Below are positions 13,182 to 25,054 of a stretch of DNA of 64,000 bases, piece by piece. Below the pieces are notes generated by a model. The model made no database searches and was not told the origin of the DNA. It saw nothing but the letters and a program-made list of their open reading frames with translations. The position numbers and the translations under genes were made by a program. Source of the stretch: Telopea speciosissima (lineage: Eukaryota > Streptophyta > Magnoliopsida > Proteales > Proteaceae); contig NC_057926.1 in NCBI RefSeq assembly GCF_018873765.1, positions 46,429,043 to 46,493,042 on the forward strand. The letters run 5' to 3'. The first letter of the stretch is position 1. The number at the start of each line of letters is the position of its first letter.

Positions 13182-16100
13182 TCCGGAAGTTGGCTCTAAG
13201 AATTTTAGTAATTTCTTTTGGATAAGGTGTCATTCTGTCTGTCCAGAGAATCCAACAACTAGGCCGATATTTCCTCTAAATTAGTTTCACCTATAGATAT
13301 CTATCTCCCATTTCCGTAAACTTATTATTGTAATAGCAAACTCGACAAATATAGACAAAGTTAATCAGCCCGAAAGTTGGGTCTAGGAAGTTTATTACTT
13401 TCAGTTAGATTGGGTCTCATATGGTCGGTCCTGAGAATCCAAGGACTGGGCTGATATTACCACAAAATCAGTTTCACCCAAAAGATCTCTATTTTGAATT
13501 TTCGAATACGTTTCATTATAATTGCGAACTGAAAGAGTATGGGCTGATTAATTCTCCCTGGAAGTTGGCGCAAGTAATTTTACTACTTTCTACTAGACTG
13601 GGTCTCAACCCGTCGGTCCAAAGAATCCAAGAACTTGGCCGAATTTTCGTATAAATCAGTTTCACCTTTAGATCTCTGTCTCCCTTTTCTAAAACAGATT
13701 ATTATAATGGCGATCCAGATGAGTACGGCAAAAGTTATTACGCCTGGATGTTGGGCCTAAGAATTTTAGTATTTTCTACTGGAACGGGTCTCAATCTTTC
13801 TATCAACAGAATCCAAGAACTGGTCCGACATTTCTTCTAAATCAGTTTCACCTACGGATCTTTCTCCCATTTTCAAAACACATTCTAATGGCTAACCGAA
13901 CGATTATGGGCACAGGTATTCCTCCCAGAAGTTGGTCCTAAGAATTTTAGTACTATTTTTGGATTGGGTCTCATTTTGTCGGTCCAGAGAACCCAAGAAC
14001 TGGGCCGATATTTCCTTTAAATTAGTTTCACCTACAGATCTCTATCTCCCATTTCCATAAACTTATTATTATAATAGCGAACCTGACAAATATGGGCAAA
14101 GTTATTCTGCCCGGAAGTTGGCTCAAGGAATTTTTTTACTTTCAGTTAGATTGGATCTCATTTTGTTGGTCCTGAGAATCTAAGAACTGGGTCGATATTA
14201 CCACTAAATCAGTTTCATCCAAAAGATCTCTATCTTGAATTTTCGAATATGTTTCGTTATAATTGCGAACCGGAAGAGTATGGGCTGATTAATTCTCCCT
14301 GGAAGTTGGTTCAAGTAATTTGACTACTTTCTACTAGATTGGGTCTCATTCTGTCGGTCTAGAGAATCCAAGAACTTTGCCGATATTTCCTCTTAATCAG
14401 TTTCTGCTGAACTTGCCGATATTTCCTGTTAATCAGTTTCACCTAAATATCTCTATCTCCCATTTTCGAACATGTATCATTATAATTGCAAACCGGATTA
14501 ATCTGGGAAAATTTATTCTGCCCGGAACTTGTCTCAAGGAATTTTTGTACTTTCAGCTAGATTGGGTGTCGGTCTAGAGAATCCAAGAACTGGGCTGATA
14601 TTTTCCCTAAATCAGTTTCAGCTACAGATATCTGTCCCTTTTCTGAAATCATAGCATTATAATGGCGAACCGGACGAGTATGGGCAAATTAATTCCGCCC
14701 AGAAGTTCCCTCAAGGAATTTTACTACTTTCTACTGGATTGAGTCTCATTCTGTCAGTCCAGAGAATCCAAGAGCTGGTCCGAAATTTCCTATAAATCAG
14801 TTTCACCTACGGATCTCTATCACCCTTTTCCGAAAACACTTCATTATAATGGCAATCCAGACGAGTATGGTCAAAGTTATTACGCTTGGATGTCGGCCCT
14901 AAGAATTTTAGTACTTTCTGCTGGAATAAGTCTCATTCTTTTGGTCAACAAAATCCAAGAACTAGGCCAATATTTCCTCCAAATTTGTTTCACCTACAGA
15001 TTTTTCTCTCATTTTCAAAACACATATTCTAATGGCTAACCGAACGAGTATGGGCGCAGTAATTATACCCGGTATTTGGCCCCAAGAATTTTAGTACTTT
15101 CTTTTGGATTGGGTCTCATTCTATCGGTCCAGGGAACCCAAGAACTTGGCCGATATTTCCCCTAAATTAGTTTCATCTACAGATCTCTATCTCCCATTTT
15201 CGTAAACTTATTATTATAATCGCGAACCCGACAAATATGGGCAAAGTTATTCAGCCTGGAAGTTGGTTCAAGGAATTTTATTACTTTCAGTTAGATTGGG
15301 TCTCATTTTGTCAGTCCTGAGAATCCAAGAACTGGGCCGATAATACCTCTAAATCAGTTTCACCTAAAGGTCTCTATCTTGAATTTTCGAATATGTTTCA
15401 TTATAATTGCGAACTGGAAGAATATGGACTGTTTAATTCTGCCCGGAAGTTGGCTAAAGGAATTTTACTACTTTCTACTGGATTGGGTCTCATTATGTAG
15501 GTCCAGAGAATCCAAGAGCTGGGCCAACAGTTCCTATAAATCAGTTTCACCTACAGATCTCTATCTCCCTTTTCTAAAACTCATCATTAAAATGGCGATC
15601 CAAACGAGTAAGGCCAAAGTTATTATGCCTGGATGTTGGCTCTAAGAATTTTAGTACTTTTTGTTGGAATGGGTCTCATTCTTTCGGTCAACAGAATCCA
15701 AGAACTGGGCCGATATTTCCTCTAAATTAGTTTCACCTACAGATCTTTCTCCCATTTGAAACACATATTTTAATGGCTAACCGAACGATTATGGGCGCAG
15801 TTATTCCGCCTGAGAGTTGGCGCTAAGAATTTTAGTACTTTCTTTTGGATTGGGTCTCATTCTGTCGGTCCAGAGAATCCAAGAACTGGGCCGATATTTC
15901 CTCAAAATTAGTTTCACCTACAGATCTCTATCTCCCATTTCCGTCAGCTTATTATTATAATAGCGAACCCAACAAATATCGGCAAAGTTATTCAGCCTGG
16001 AAGTTGGCTTAAGGAATTTTATTATTTTCAGTTGGATTTGGTCTTATTTTGTCGGTCCTGAAAATCCAAGAACTGGGCCGATAGTACCTCAAAATCAATT

Positions 16101-16320
16101 TCACCTAAAGATTTCTATCTTGAATTTTCGAATACGTTTCATTACAATTGCGAACTTGAAGGGTATGGGCTAATTAATTCCGCCCGGAAGTTGGTTCAAG
16201 GAATTTTATTACATTCAGCTCGAATGGGTCTTATTCTGTCGGTCTAGAGAATCCAAGAACTGGACCGATAATTCCTCTTAATTAGTTTCACCTAAATATC
16301 TCTATCTCCCATTTTCAAAC

Positions 16321-16430
16321 TTGTATCCCCGTCCCCTCCCTTTGTATATTCCCCCCCCCCCCTTTCCATCTCTCCCCCGTCCCTTTCGGGCTTTGGTAAT
16401 ACTCTTTTATTCACCAAAAAATAATTTTGA
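16321..16430 (+). mobile_element. 5'-truncated LINE tail in satellite
   Basis: About 110 bp of non-satellite sequence, rich in C runs, ends GGTAATACTCTTTTATTCACC followed by an A run. The reverse complement of that end matches the start of the reversed LINE at 18,772 (GGTGAATAAAA), so this is a very short 3' remnant of a related LINE in plus orientation. Confidence 0.6.
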
Positions 16431-18771
16431 CTGGAAGTTGGGTCAAGGAATTTTATTATGTCAGCTAGATTGGGTCTCATTCTATCGGTCCAGAGAATCC
16501 AAGAACTGGGCCGATATTTCCTCCAAATCAGTTTCAGCTACAAATCTCTCTCTTTTTGGAAAGTATATCATTATAATGGCTAATCGGACGAGTATGGGCA
16601 AATTTATTCCGCTCGGAAGTTTGCCAATGAAATTTTAGTACTTTCTGCTGGACTGGGTCTCATTCTGTTGGTCCAAAGAATCCAAAAACTCGGCTGATAT
16701 TTCCTCTTAATTAGTTTCTGCTAGATTACTATCTCCCATTTTTTGTACAAATATTATAATGGCTAACCAGACGAGTTTGGGCAATGTTATTCTGCGTGGA
16801 TGTTGACCCTAAGAATGTTAGTAATTTTTGTTGGATTGGGTCTCATTCTGTTGGCCCAGAGTATCCATAAACTGGGCTGATATTACCTCTAAATCAGCTT
16901 CACCTATAAATCTTTATCTCCCATTTTTGAAAACATATTATTATAATTGTGGACCGGACGAGTAAGGGAAAAGTTATTCCGCCCAGAAGTTAGCCCAAGA
17001 AATTTTAGTAATATCAGCTAGATTGGGTTTCATTTTTTCGGTCCAGAGAATTCAAGAACTGGGCTGATATTTCTTCTAAATCAGTTTCACCTACAGCTCT
17101 TTCCGAATACACATCATTAAAATTGCGACCAGACGAGTATGGGCATTCCGCCAGGAAGTTGGCTGTAGGATTTTTTTTACTTTCTGCTGGATTTTGTCTT
17201 ATTCTGTCGGTCTAGAAAATCTAAGAACTAGGCTGATATTTCCTCTAAACTTCTTTCACCTATAGATCTCTATCTCCCATTTTCGAAAACATATTATTAT
17301 AATTGCGAACTGGACGAGTATAGGAAAATTTTTTCCACCTGGAAGTTGGCGCAAGGAATTTAAGTACTTTTAGTTAGATTGGGTCTCATTCTATCTGTCC
17401 AGAGAATCCAAGAATTGGGTTGATATTTCCTCTAAATCAGTTTCACCTACAGATCTCTATCTCCCTTTTCCGAAAACATATCATTATAATGGTGAATCGA
17501 ACGAGTTTGCGCATAGTTATTAGGCCTGGAAATTGGCTCAAAGAATTTTAGTACTTTCTACTAGATTGCGTCTCATTCTGTTGGTCAAGAGAATCTAAGA
17601 ACTGGGCTGATATTTCCTCTTAATCAGTGTGACCTATAGATCTCTATCTCCCATTTTCGATAACGTATCGTTCTAATTGTGAATTGGATGAGTATGGGAA
17701 ATTTTATTCCGCCTGGAACTTGGCTGAAGGAATTTTTTAGTTTTTTCGGCTAGATTGGGTCTCATTCTATCGGTCCAGAGAATCTAAGAACTGTGTCGAT
17801 ATTTCCTCTAAATCAGTTTCAGCTACAGATCTCTATCTCCTTTTTTCGGAAACATATCATTATCATGGCTAACCGGATGAGTATGAGCAAAGTTTTTTTG
17901 CTTGGAAGTTGGCCCTAAGAATTTTTAGTAGTTTCTGCTGCATTGGGTCTCATTCTGTTGGTCCAGAGAATCCAAGAACTGGGCTGATATTTCCTCTAAA
18001 TCAGTTTCAGCTACAGATCTCTATATCCCTTTTCTGAAAACATGTCTTTATAGTGGGGAACCGGATTAGTATGGGCAAATTTATTCTGCCCGGGAGTTGG
18101 CTCAAGGAATTTTAGTACTTTCAACTTGATTGGGTCTCATTTTGTCGATCCATAGAACCCATGAACTGGATTTCCTCTAAATCAGTTTTACCTACAAATC
18201 TCTATCTCCCATTTTTGAAAACATATAATTATAATTGCGAATATTCCACCCGGAAGTTGGCTCATGTAATTTTAGTACTTTCTGCCGGATTGGGTCTCAT
18301 TCTGTTGGTCCAGAGAATCCAAGAACTGGGCCGATATTTCCTCTAAATCAATTTCACCTATAAATCTCTCTCTCCCATTTCCAAAAGCATATGATTAAAA
18401 TGGCGAACCGGATGAGTATGGGCAATGTTATTTTGCCTGGATGTTGGCCCTATGACTGTTAGTAATTTCTGTTTGATTGGGTCTCATTCTGTCTGTCCAG
18501 AGTATCCAAGAACTAGGCTGATACTACCTCTAAATCAGCTTTACCTACAGATCTCTATCTCCCATTTTCGAAAACATATCATTAAAATGTCGATTCGAAC
18601 TAGTATGGGCAAAGTTATTCCGCAAGGAAGTTGTCCCTAGGAATTTTTCGTATTTTCCTTCGGATTGGGTCTTATTCTGTCGATCCAAAGAATCTATGAA
18701 CTGGGCCTATATTTCCTCTAAATCAGTTTCACCTATAGATCTCTACCTCCCTTTTTCGAAAGCGTATTATT
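16431..18771. repeat. Satellite array, block 3, diverged
   Basis: The satellite continues with more substitutions and length changes than blocks 1 and 2 (for example a shortened monomer near 17,100 and missing boxes near 18,170). Greater divergence towards the array border is expected from lower homogenisation at edges; that explanation is inference. Confidence 0.88.
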
Positions 18772-21217
18772 TTTTTGGGTGAATAAAAATTTCATTACCA
18801 AAAGGAAGAAAACACAAGGGCCCCTGAGGGGAAGAAGAAAAAATAAAAGCATAGCCCAAGCTTAGCTAAGGCCAGTTGTAGCAACTAAAGAAACATTAGA
18901 TAAACCCCAGGAATCAACAATGAGCCTGTTCCTTGGGGTGTTCGAACAACAAGAGGGAGGAGCTAGCATTAATTTTGCTTTGATTTCGAAGGAAATGGAA
19001 TCCTAAATCTTCTGGTAGGAGCGAGAGTTGGAGGTCCATTTCTTGATATTGCGCTACATCCAAATGTGGTTGAGAGTTGCACAAAAAGCTAATCTGCCTA
19101 CTGTATCACAAATAGAACGGTCCGCAAAGGTCATGTCAATCCAGATCCATTCCCTTGAGAAAGGGAGAATTCTTCTACGAGAAGGCCAGCACTTGTTCAA
19201 GATACCTTTCCAGATGGCAGAAGCAGTAGGGCAGTCAAAGAAGATGTGAAACTTAAACCAGAGAAGCTTGCGCCAAGGCACCAAAGGGCCGTTCAAACAG
19301 ATAAGGTTCCAGGCAGCCTTGGAAGAAAAGGAGCAAGAGTTGCTGGTCTTCCAAGTGACATAGTCATCCCTAGAAGCAGGCCTTCTGGAGATGGTGTGAA
19401 GCTCATTTCCAGAAGAGTTCAAGGGCGGGGGAAGGAGGAGGAGACCGGCCACCTTAGTCAATGATATCAGCCACTAAAGAAAGCCTGTTGAAGCCAGAAG
19501 CATCGATGGTTCTTGGATAGACCAACTGGAGGAGAATTCCTTTGGGATGCCAGCTGTCCAACCAAAGGAAGGAGGAGCGCCCATCGCCAATAGTAGAGTG
19601 AATAGCTTGGATGGCCAGGGGCTTGCTAGCAAGGATCTTACGCCAGACCCAAGAGGCATCGGAGGAGGCTGAAGCAGTCCAGATTGAGTCCTGGCGAAGA
19701 AGGCCTGAATATAACCAGTCTACCCAGATACTTTTCTGCTTTGAGGCAATCCTCCAAATAAGCTTGATGGTACCCGCCAAGTTCACCTCTTTTATTCTAC
19801 GAATGCCTAGACCGCCTTCTTTTTTGGGGAGACACACTGCTGCCCAGCTGATAGGATGCAGAAATCTAGTTGAATCATTGCCCTTCCAAAGAAAAGAGGC
19901 CATGAGGGACTCCATGGATTTAATAACAGCTTGAGGAAGCCCAAAGATGCTTGACTAATAAATGTAAGAAGATTCCAGAACTGATTTGATAAGAACCAAT
20001 CTGCTGGCATAGGATAGGAGAGGAGCTTGCCCTTCCAAAGCTGCAACCTCTTCCTAATAAGGTCCAGCATAGGGGTGCAATGGTGGGCAGATAGTCTTGT
20101 CGAGATCAAAGGGAGGCCCAAGTATTTGACAGGCAGATGACCTTCAAGAAAACCTGATTTCTCCAAGTAGGCTGATTTGTCCAGATCAGAAACCCCCGCA
20201 AAGAATAACAAGGACTTGGCCGGATTGATGCGAAGGCTAGATAGCTCATGGAAGTGCTGAAGACATAGCAAGATAGACTCAAGAGAGGCAATGGATGCCT
20301 TGGAGAAGAACATCAAGTCATTGGCAAAACCCAAATGGGTAAGCTTGAGAGCTTTGCACTTGGCCATCGGAGAGAGATGCAACTGATCAGTACTAATCTG
20401 GATTTCTCTGGAGAGGACTTCCAAAGCCAAAGTAAATAAGTAAGGGGATAGGGGGCAGCCTTGACGAATACCCACCGAAGCACCAAAATAACCTGTCAGG
20501 CTGCCATTCACTAAGACCAAGATCATTGGAGTTAAGATGCAAGAGGTGATCCAATTGACAAAGACCATAGGAAATCCCATCTTGTACATAACTTGAGCAA
20601 TGTAATCCCACCTGAGAGAGTTAAAGGCCTTGTGGATATCAATCTTCATAAGTATGGAAAGAGCATGGTTTTTCCTATCAAAGCCTCTAACAATGTCATT
20701 GCACAGAAGAATGTTGTCCGCAATATTTCTACCAGGGATAAAAGTAGATTGGTTGTGACTGACTAGCGGCTCCACAATCCCTTTAAGTCTTCTGGCAAGG
20801 ATTTTGGCTATAAACTTGTAGAGCAGGTTGCAAAGAGCAATGGGCCTGAAGTCATTCATGACAGTAGCACCTTCCTTTTTTGGGATGAGACAAAGGAAAG
20901 TGTGGTTGATGCTGTTGATCTGACTGGGATTGAAAAAGAAGCTCTCAATGGCGGCAATGAGGTCCACTTTGATGATATCCCAGCAAGCAATAAAGAAACC
21001 CATGCTAAAACCATCAGGGCCCGGGGCACCATTCACCTTAAGGGAGTGGATAGCAGCAACAATTTCCTCTTCTTTAGGAATAGCGCACAAGGAAGCATGC
21101 AGGTCAGGGGCAACAAACTTGTTGAGTAAGTTATCAAGGATGGGAGGGTGATCCACCTGATGACTAGAGAACAAGTCTTTACAATGCTGGACAGCCAGGT
21201 CTTTGGTGCCATTTACT
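18772..21217 (-). mobile_element. 5'-truncated L1-type LINE with 14-bp TSD
   Basis: The reversed LINE begins at a T run followed by GGGTGAATAAAA and is bounded by GAAAGCGTATTATT at 18,758-18,771 and 21,218-21,231, a perfect 14-bp target-site duplication. Only the RT-to-C-terminus part is present; gag and endonuclease are absent, as in most 5'-truncated insertions. It is less decayed than the LINE at 3 kb, so it probably inserted later. Confidence 0.93.
19054..21217 (-). pseudogene. LINE ORF2 C-terminal half (RT, zf-RVT), truncated
   Basis: A long open minus-strand frame (21,321-19,807) carries RT boxes in order: GAPGPDGFSMGFF, FRPIALCNLLYKFIAKILA, STFIPGRNIADNI, MKIDIHKAFNSLRWDYI, GIRQGCPLSPYLFTLALEVL and KYLGLPLIS. 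The catalytic box reads FAND instead of F-A-D-D near 20,316-20,328, so the first of the paired aspartates is lost. The frame breaks near 20,010; the tail continues at 19,915-19,454 (LWKGNDSTRFLHPISW) and 19,461-19,054 (zf-RVT-like). The first roughly 35 codons of the long frame are satellite read through the insertion junction, so its apparent start is an artefact. Confidence 0.88.
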
Positions 21218-21837
21218 GAAAGCGTATTATTATTATGGCTAACTTGACAAGTATGGGCAAAGTTATTCCGTCCGGAAGTTGGCCTTAGGAATTTAGTATT
21301 TTCTGCTGGTTTGGGTCTCATTATGTTGGTTCAGAGAATCCAATAACTGGGTCGATATTTCCTCTCTATCTCCCATTTCCGAAAATATATCATTATAATG
21401 GTGAACCAGATGAGTATGGGCAAGTTATTCCATCTGGAAGTTGGCCCTACGAATTTTAGTACTTTATGTCGGATTGGGTCTCATTCTGTTGGTCTAGAAA
21501 ATCCAAGAACTTGGCCGATATTTCCTCTAAATCTTTTTCACTTGTAGATCTCTATCTTGCATTTCTGTAAACGTATTATTATAATAGCGAACCGGACAAG
21601 TATGGGTAAAGTTAATTGGCCCGGAAGTTTGATCAAGGATTTTTAGTACTTTCAGCTAGATTATTCTGTCGGTCCAGAGAATCCAAGAACTCGGCCAATA
21701 TTACCTCTAAATCAGTTTCACCTACAGATCTCTATCTCTCATTTTTGAAAACATGTCATTATAATGGCAAATCGGACGACTATGGGCAAAGTTATTCTGC
21801 CCGGAAGTTGGCCCAAAGAATTTTAGTACTTTCCCTA
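21218..21837. repeat. Satellite array, block 4 (right border)
   Basis: The last diverged monomers, with GAATCCAAGAACT and GGAAGTTGGC landmarks, end abruptly at about 21,837 (TTAGTACTTTCCCTAGCTTGG), where minus-strand retrotransposon gag begins. Confidence 0.88.
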
Positions 21838-22262
21838 GCTTGGTAGCCAAACCTTCGATTTGTGGATGCCAACAATTCTTCAGCACGTGGAACTTTATCA
21901 AAACAATCTCTAACATTTACCATATCAATAACAACATTTGCTCTATTGATGTCAGGACGTAAGCGCAATCTGAACAGAGATAAATCTTGTATATCCTTCT
22001 CCCTAATCCCAATATGAGAGGAGAGAAAATCAAATTGCTACATATACTCTGCAACTGATAAATTCCTTTGACGAAGAGAATATAATTTGTCTTGTAATCA
22101 GGCTTTGAAAGTAGGTTGCTTTTAATTGCATCTCAATTCTATTGCCCCATCTCCTTGTGCACCCAACCCTACATATCTTTTTGTCCCAAAGCTTTTAAAT
22201 ATTTGATATGTGGTCTTCTCACCCTACCGGTCCAAGCTCTTTCTTCTCCTCTTATAGCCTCT
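21838..22262 (-). pseudogene. Ty3-type retrotransposon gag fragment
   Basis: The minus-strand translation contains phrases typical of plant retrotransposon gag, including LYSLRQRNLSVAEYM, FDFLSSHIGIREKDIQDLS, LRPDINRANVVIDM and KVPRAEELLA, with a few stops. Gag forms the virus-like particle of LTR elements. The fragment abuts satellite on the left and a plus-strand LINE fragment on the right; its upstream part seems to resume at 23,111. Confidence 0.7.
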
Positions 22263-23110
22263 GCAAGGTAGCTTAGAAATAGTAAAAGTGCTTTCAAGGA
22301 TTGGAATATCCACTCCTTCTGTAATATCTCTCAGAGGGTTTTGGACTGTAAGGACAAGCTCTCGGCCATTCAGATTCGCCTCCAATCTGACTATCTTAAT
22401 GCTCCTCTGGAGGATGAAGAAAAAGTGGTTTCCTTTAAGCTCTCAACTCTGCTCTCCCAAGAGGAAAGTTTCTTAAGGTAGAAATCCGTTATCAAATTGG
22501 TGGAATTAGGGGATTCTAATACTGCTTATTTTCACTGATTCATTAAGTCTAGAACCAATTTCAACTCTATTTTGCATCTTACAATTCCAGATGTGTCTAC
22601 AGTTCACAAGGTTAAGGATATCAAAGATTTGGCTTCCGGTTACTTTAAAGTGGTTCTACGATGGATTCTAGGCCAATCCCAGATCCTTTGCTCAATAAAT
22701 TTATCCCCAATGAATCCTTTCTTCCTTGCAGTCTATCCCATCTGAAGATGAAATTGTGGCAGCTATTTGGTCTCTCAAAACTGACAGAGCTCCCGAGCCT
22801 GATGGTTTTAGTTAGGGGTTCTTTCTTGCTTTTTGGGACATTATCAACGGGGATCTTGTTATGTTTTAGAGTATTAGAAGAAGAGAGAAAAACTCCAAAA
22901 GATTAAACACGAGTTTGGGTTGTTGAGTTATGTCTCAAACTAGAGACCAACTAGTTTATATTGAAAAGAATAGATAATTATACAAAGGTCCCTGGCCTTA
23001 TACAAATAATATAAAGAACATATAAAAGATGTGGTTATATACAAATATACCCCTGGCTACTATTCTTAACAGATCTTATTAATGCTATCAGGAGTTTCTT
23101 CTTCAATCCC
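22263..23110 (+). mobile_element. LINE ORF2 fragment, split by a later insertion
   Basis: Plus-strand translation gives the region between endonuclease and RT of a plant L1: FKLSTLLSQEESFLR then KSVIKLVELGDSNTAYFH, then an APGPDGF-like box (APEPDGFS), GFFLAFWDIINGDLV and, after a 210-bp insertion, LINAIRSFFFNPS. Stops and frameshifts are present. It interrupts the minus-strand gag on both sides, so it entered that retroelement. Confidence 0.78.
22862..23071. mobile_element. 210-bp element nested in the LINE fragment
   Basis: The LINE reading frame is interrupted between two copies of a 10-bp target: GATCTTGTTA (22,852-22,861) and GATCTTATTA (23,072-23,081). The insert starts TGTTTTAGAGTATTAG and its reverse complement starts TGTTAAGAATAGTAG, a short imperfect terminal inverted repeat. 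A 10-bp duplication suggests a Mutator-type miniature. TG...CA ends also allow a small solo-LTR-like element, but the 5-bp duplication expected for that is not seen. Confidence 0.65.
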
Positions 23111-23286
23111 AGTCATAAGTAGGAGTAATAAACTCGAGTTTCCATTGCTAACAACCTATCATCGATGCTCCTCTGATTTTCAGTAATCTTATTACTCAGT
23201 TGTTTGAACATCTCCATCATAATAGCCATCAGATTAGGTGGACTCGGAAACCCAGAAGAGTTGTTCCTTGCCATGCTATTATACCA
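23111..23286 (-). pseudogene. Retrotransposon gag start and degenerate primer-binding site
   Basis: The minus strand encodes MARNNSSGFPSPPNLMAIMM and on to about codon 53 (KQLSNKITENQRSIDDRLLA). Immediately upstream (plus positions 23,275-23,286) the minus strand reads TGGTATAATAGC, 10 of 12 matches to the initiator-Met tRNA primer-binding site TGGTATCAGAGC. Together they mark the 5' part of an LTR element on the minus strand, probably the same one as the gag fragment at 21.8 kb. Confidence 0.6.
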
Positions 23287-24894
23287 CTTAAATGTGTAAC
23301 AAATTTGAAAGCTTCAAACAATCCCAGAAACTGGACCTTAAATCAGGGATTAAGTCACACCAGGGAAACTCAGGTTGTAATAAGACTGATGGTTAAGGGT
23401 ATGAAGCAGAATAGAAGAAAACCAGAATAACAACAGTTTAGGGATTGGAACAGAACAAGGATATATGGATATAGGTCTGAACAAGGTAGAAGGTCAACAC
23501 CAAAGGTCTCTATGCAGTCAGCAGATTGAATCCTTCCTACCGATTTCATAAACAAGGCTGAAATTGCTGGAATCAATCTCAGGAACAAGTTGAGGGAGAA
23601 AAGGTGATAACAACAGATCCAATAGTCCAACGGACTAGAAAATTGAATCGAGTGCTCCTCTCACAGGGAATGAAGTATGACCAGACGAGGGGAGATTGAT
23701 GGTGGGATGTGACTGGGGATTGAGGCTATGGAATTAGAAAGTAAGGGCCAGAATTAGAAACTAACTAGAATTTGAGGTTTGAACTTGTAACTGTGGAGAT
23801 CGATTGTTGAAGACAACCTCTAACAACTTTAGAGCAACGTAGGGATGAAGAACACAAGCAGATATCAGCCTCCCGGACTTCCCACTGCAAGGAGTCGAAT
23901 GGATCCAACACTAGCCCCTTCCTCCTCTGATCACACACCAAGGAATCTCCATAGGAGAGCAAAGCAGGCATGCGAACAGATGCAAGGGTTGAAGTATAAA
24001 TCGTCAGTTATCTTCTGCCTTCTTGGGTTGCTTTATAGATTGATAGAGGAAGCAACAAGGAACCAAAATTATAATGTTCCCAAAATAGGAAGTTTCCAAT
24101 CGGTCCCCCATTGCTTGGAGTACAAGGCACAATCAGTATCTAAACTGATGTGAACTAATTGCTGACAATTACTAATATAAAAGTAAAGATTAGAAGTTAC
24201 TAACTTCAACTAGACCAGCTGGACCACTACTTAAATTGAACCAACCAGTTCATACATGGACATAAGGAATTATAACAAACCAAGGCAAAATCATGGCTGC
24301 TAGGCAACATCCTTCTTCTGCTTCTTTCTTGAATTCACCTTCAGTTTTGCATCACTCCCTGCCTATGGTTATTCATTGAACGGAGAAAAAAAGGAAAGAA
24401 TAGGCAGGGTTGAATAGTGTCTCGTAACTGAAGGTGGAAACACTCAACACTCTTTATGCTGTGCTCCATGTCAAATACTGGGTAGAATGGATATTGTGCA
24501 GATTATTATTATTTTTTTGCATGGTCTGTCTTACAGAGGACAGGTTTATGTCTCTGCAAGGGAACCCTACATGGTAAGAGGAAGTTTGAAGTGTTGGTGC
24601 TAAAGAATTGCTACTTAGTGTACTAGTGATTTTTTTTATTCTCATCCATAAGGAGGAGGCTTTCATTTCACTATGGGCAGAATTGAATTTCTTTGAAGCT
24701 ATTGTTGATCTGTTGTTATCCTGTGGCAATTCAGTCTGGTTGCTTCGTATGTTTCATCATTTCTTTTGCCATTTTAAAATGAGCTGATTGACCACGGATA
24801 AGCTGAAGAGTAGACTATTTTTTGGGATTTCATTGTCAATGTTGTTGGACCTCAGCTTTAGACTTCCTTCTCAACCATAAGGAGGAGGGAGGAC
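23287..24894 (-). other. Probable LTR and 5' region of the retroelement, unresolved
   Basis: No gene is evident. Position next to the primer-binding site argues that the LTR of the minus-strand element starts here, but I cannot define its far end and see no second LTR. Several stops occur in every frame. Confidence 0.3.
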
Positions 24895-24897
24895 CTC

Positions 24898-25054
24898 GGT
24901 TCAACGGCAAGGTTGCTCCATTGCGACCTAGTGGTTGCAGGTTTGAGTCAGGAAACAGCCTCTCCGCGAAGCGGGGGTAAGGCTGTGTACATTATGACCC
25001 TCCCCGGACTCCGCAGTGGCGGGAGCCTTGTGCACTTGGTTACAGTTTCTACTT
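24898..25054 (+). mobile_element. Au-type SINE
   Basis: Contains the tRNA-derived promoter region (GGTTGCTCCATTGCGACC, then GGTTGCAGGTTTGAGTC as B box) and the conserved Au body GCGAAGCGGGGGTAAGGCTG, ACATTATGACCCTCCCCGGA and CGCAGTGGCGGGAGCC followed by TTGTGCAC. The B-box-like stretch is SINE-derived and not a tRNA gene. Confidence 0.85.

Larger units (their letters stand above)
8408..16320. repeat. Satellite array, block 2, with higher-order order
   Basis: The same roughly 185-bp satellite. Using the variable box after CATTATAAT as a label (B = CCCGACAAATAT, C = GGAAGAGTATGGGCTGATT, D = GATCCAGACGAG, E = CCGAACGATTATGGG, F = CCGGATTAATATGGG, G = CCGGACGAGTATGGGCAAATT, H = CTCTAATGGCTAACCGAACGAG), the series B C D E B F G D H recurs around 2.2-9.6 kb (across the LINE) and around 11.5-13.0 kb, with variants between. 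Monomers are imperfect copies, so the array is not freshly homogenised. Confidence 0.92.

Noticed and set aside
19807-21321. 504-codon ORF as a host gene
   Set aside because: It is a LINE RT read from satellite sequence through the insertion junction; the target-site duplication at 18,758 and 21,218 marks it as a transposon.
1-21837. CRISPR-like array
   Set aside because: Monomers are head-to-tail with no unique spacers between constant repeats, and the genome is eukaryotic.
24898-25054. tRNA gene suggested by A- and B-box-like sequences
   Set aside because: The sequence continues into the Au SINE body and has no cloverleaf or anticodon arm.
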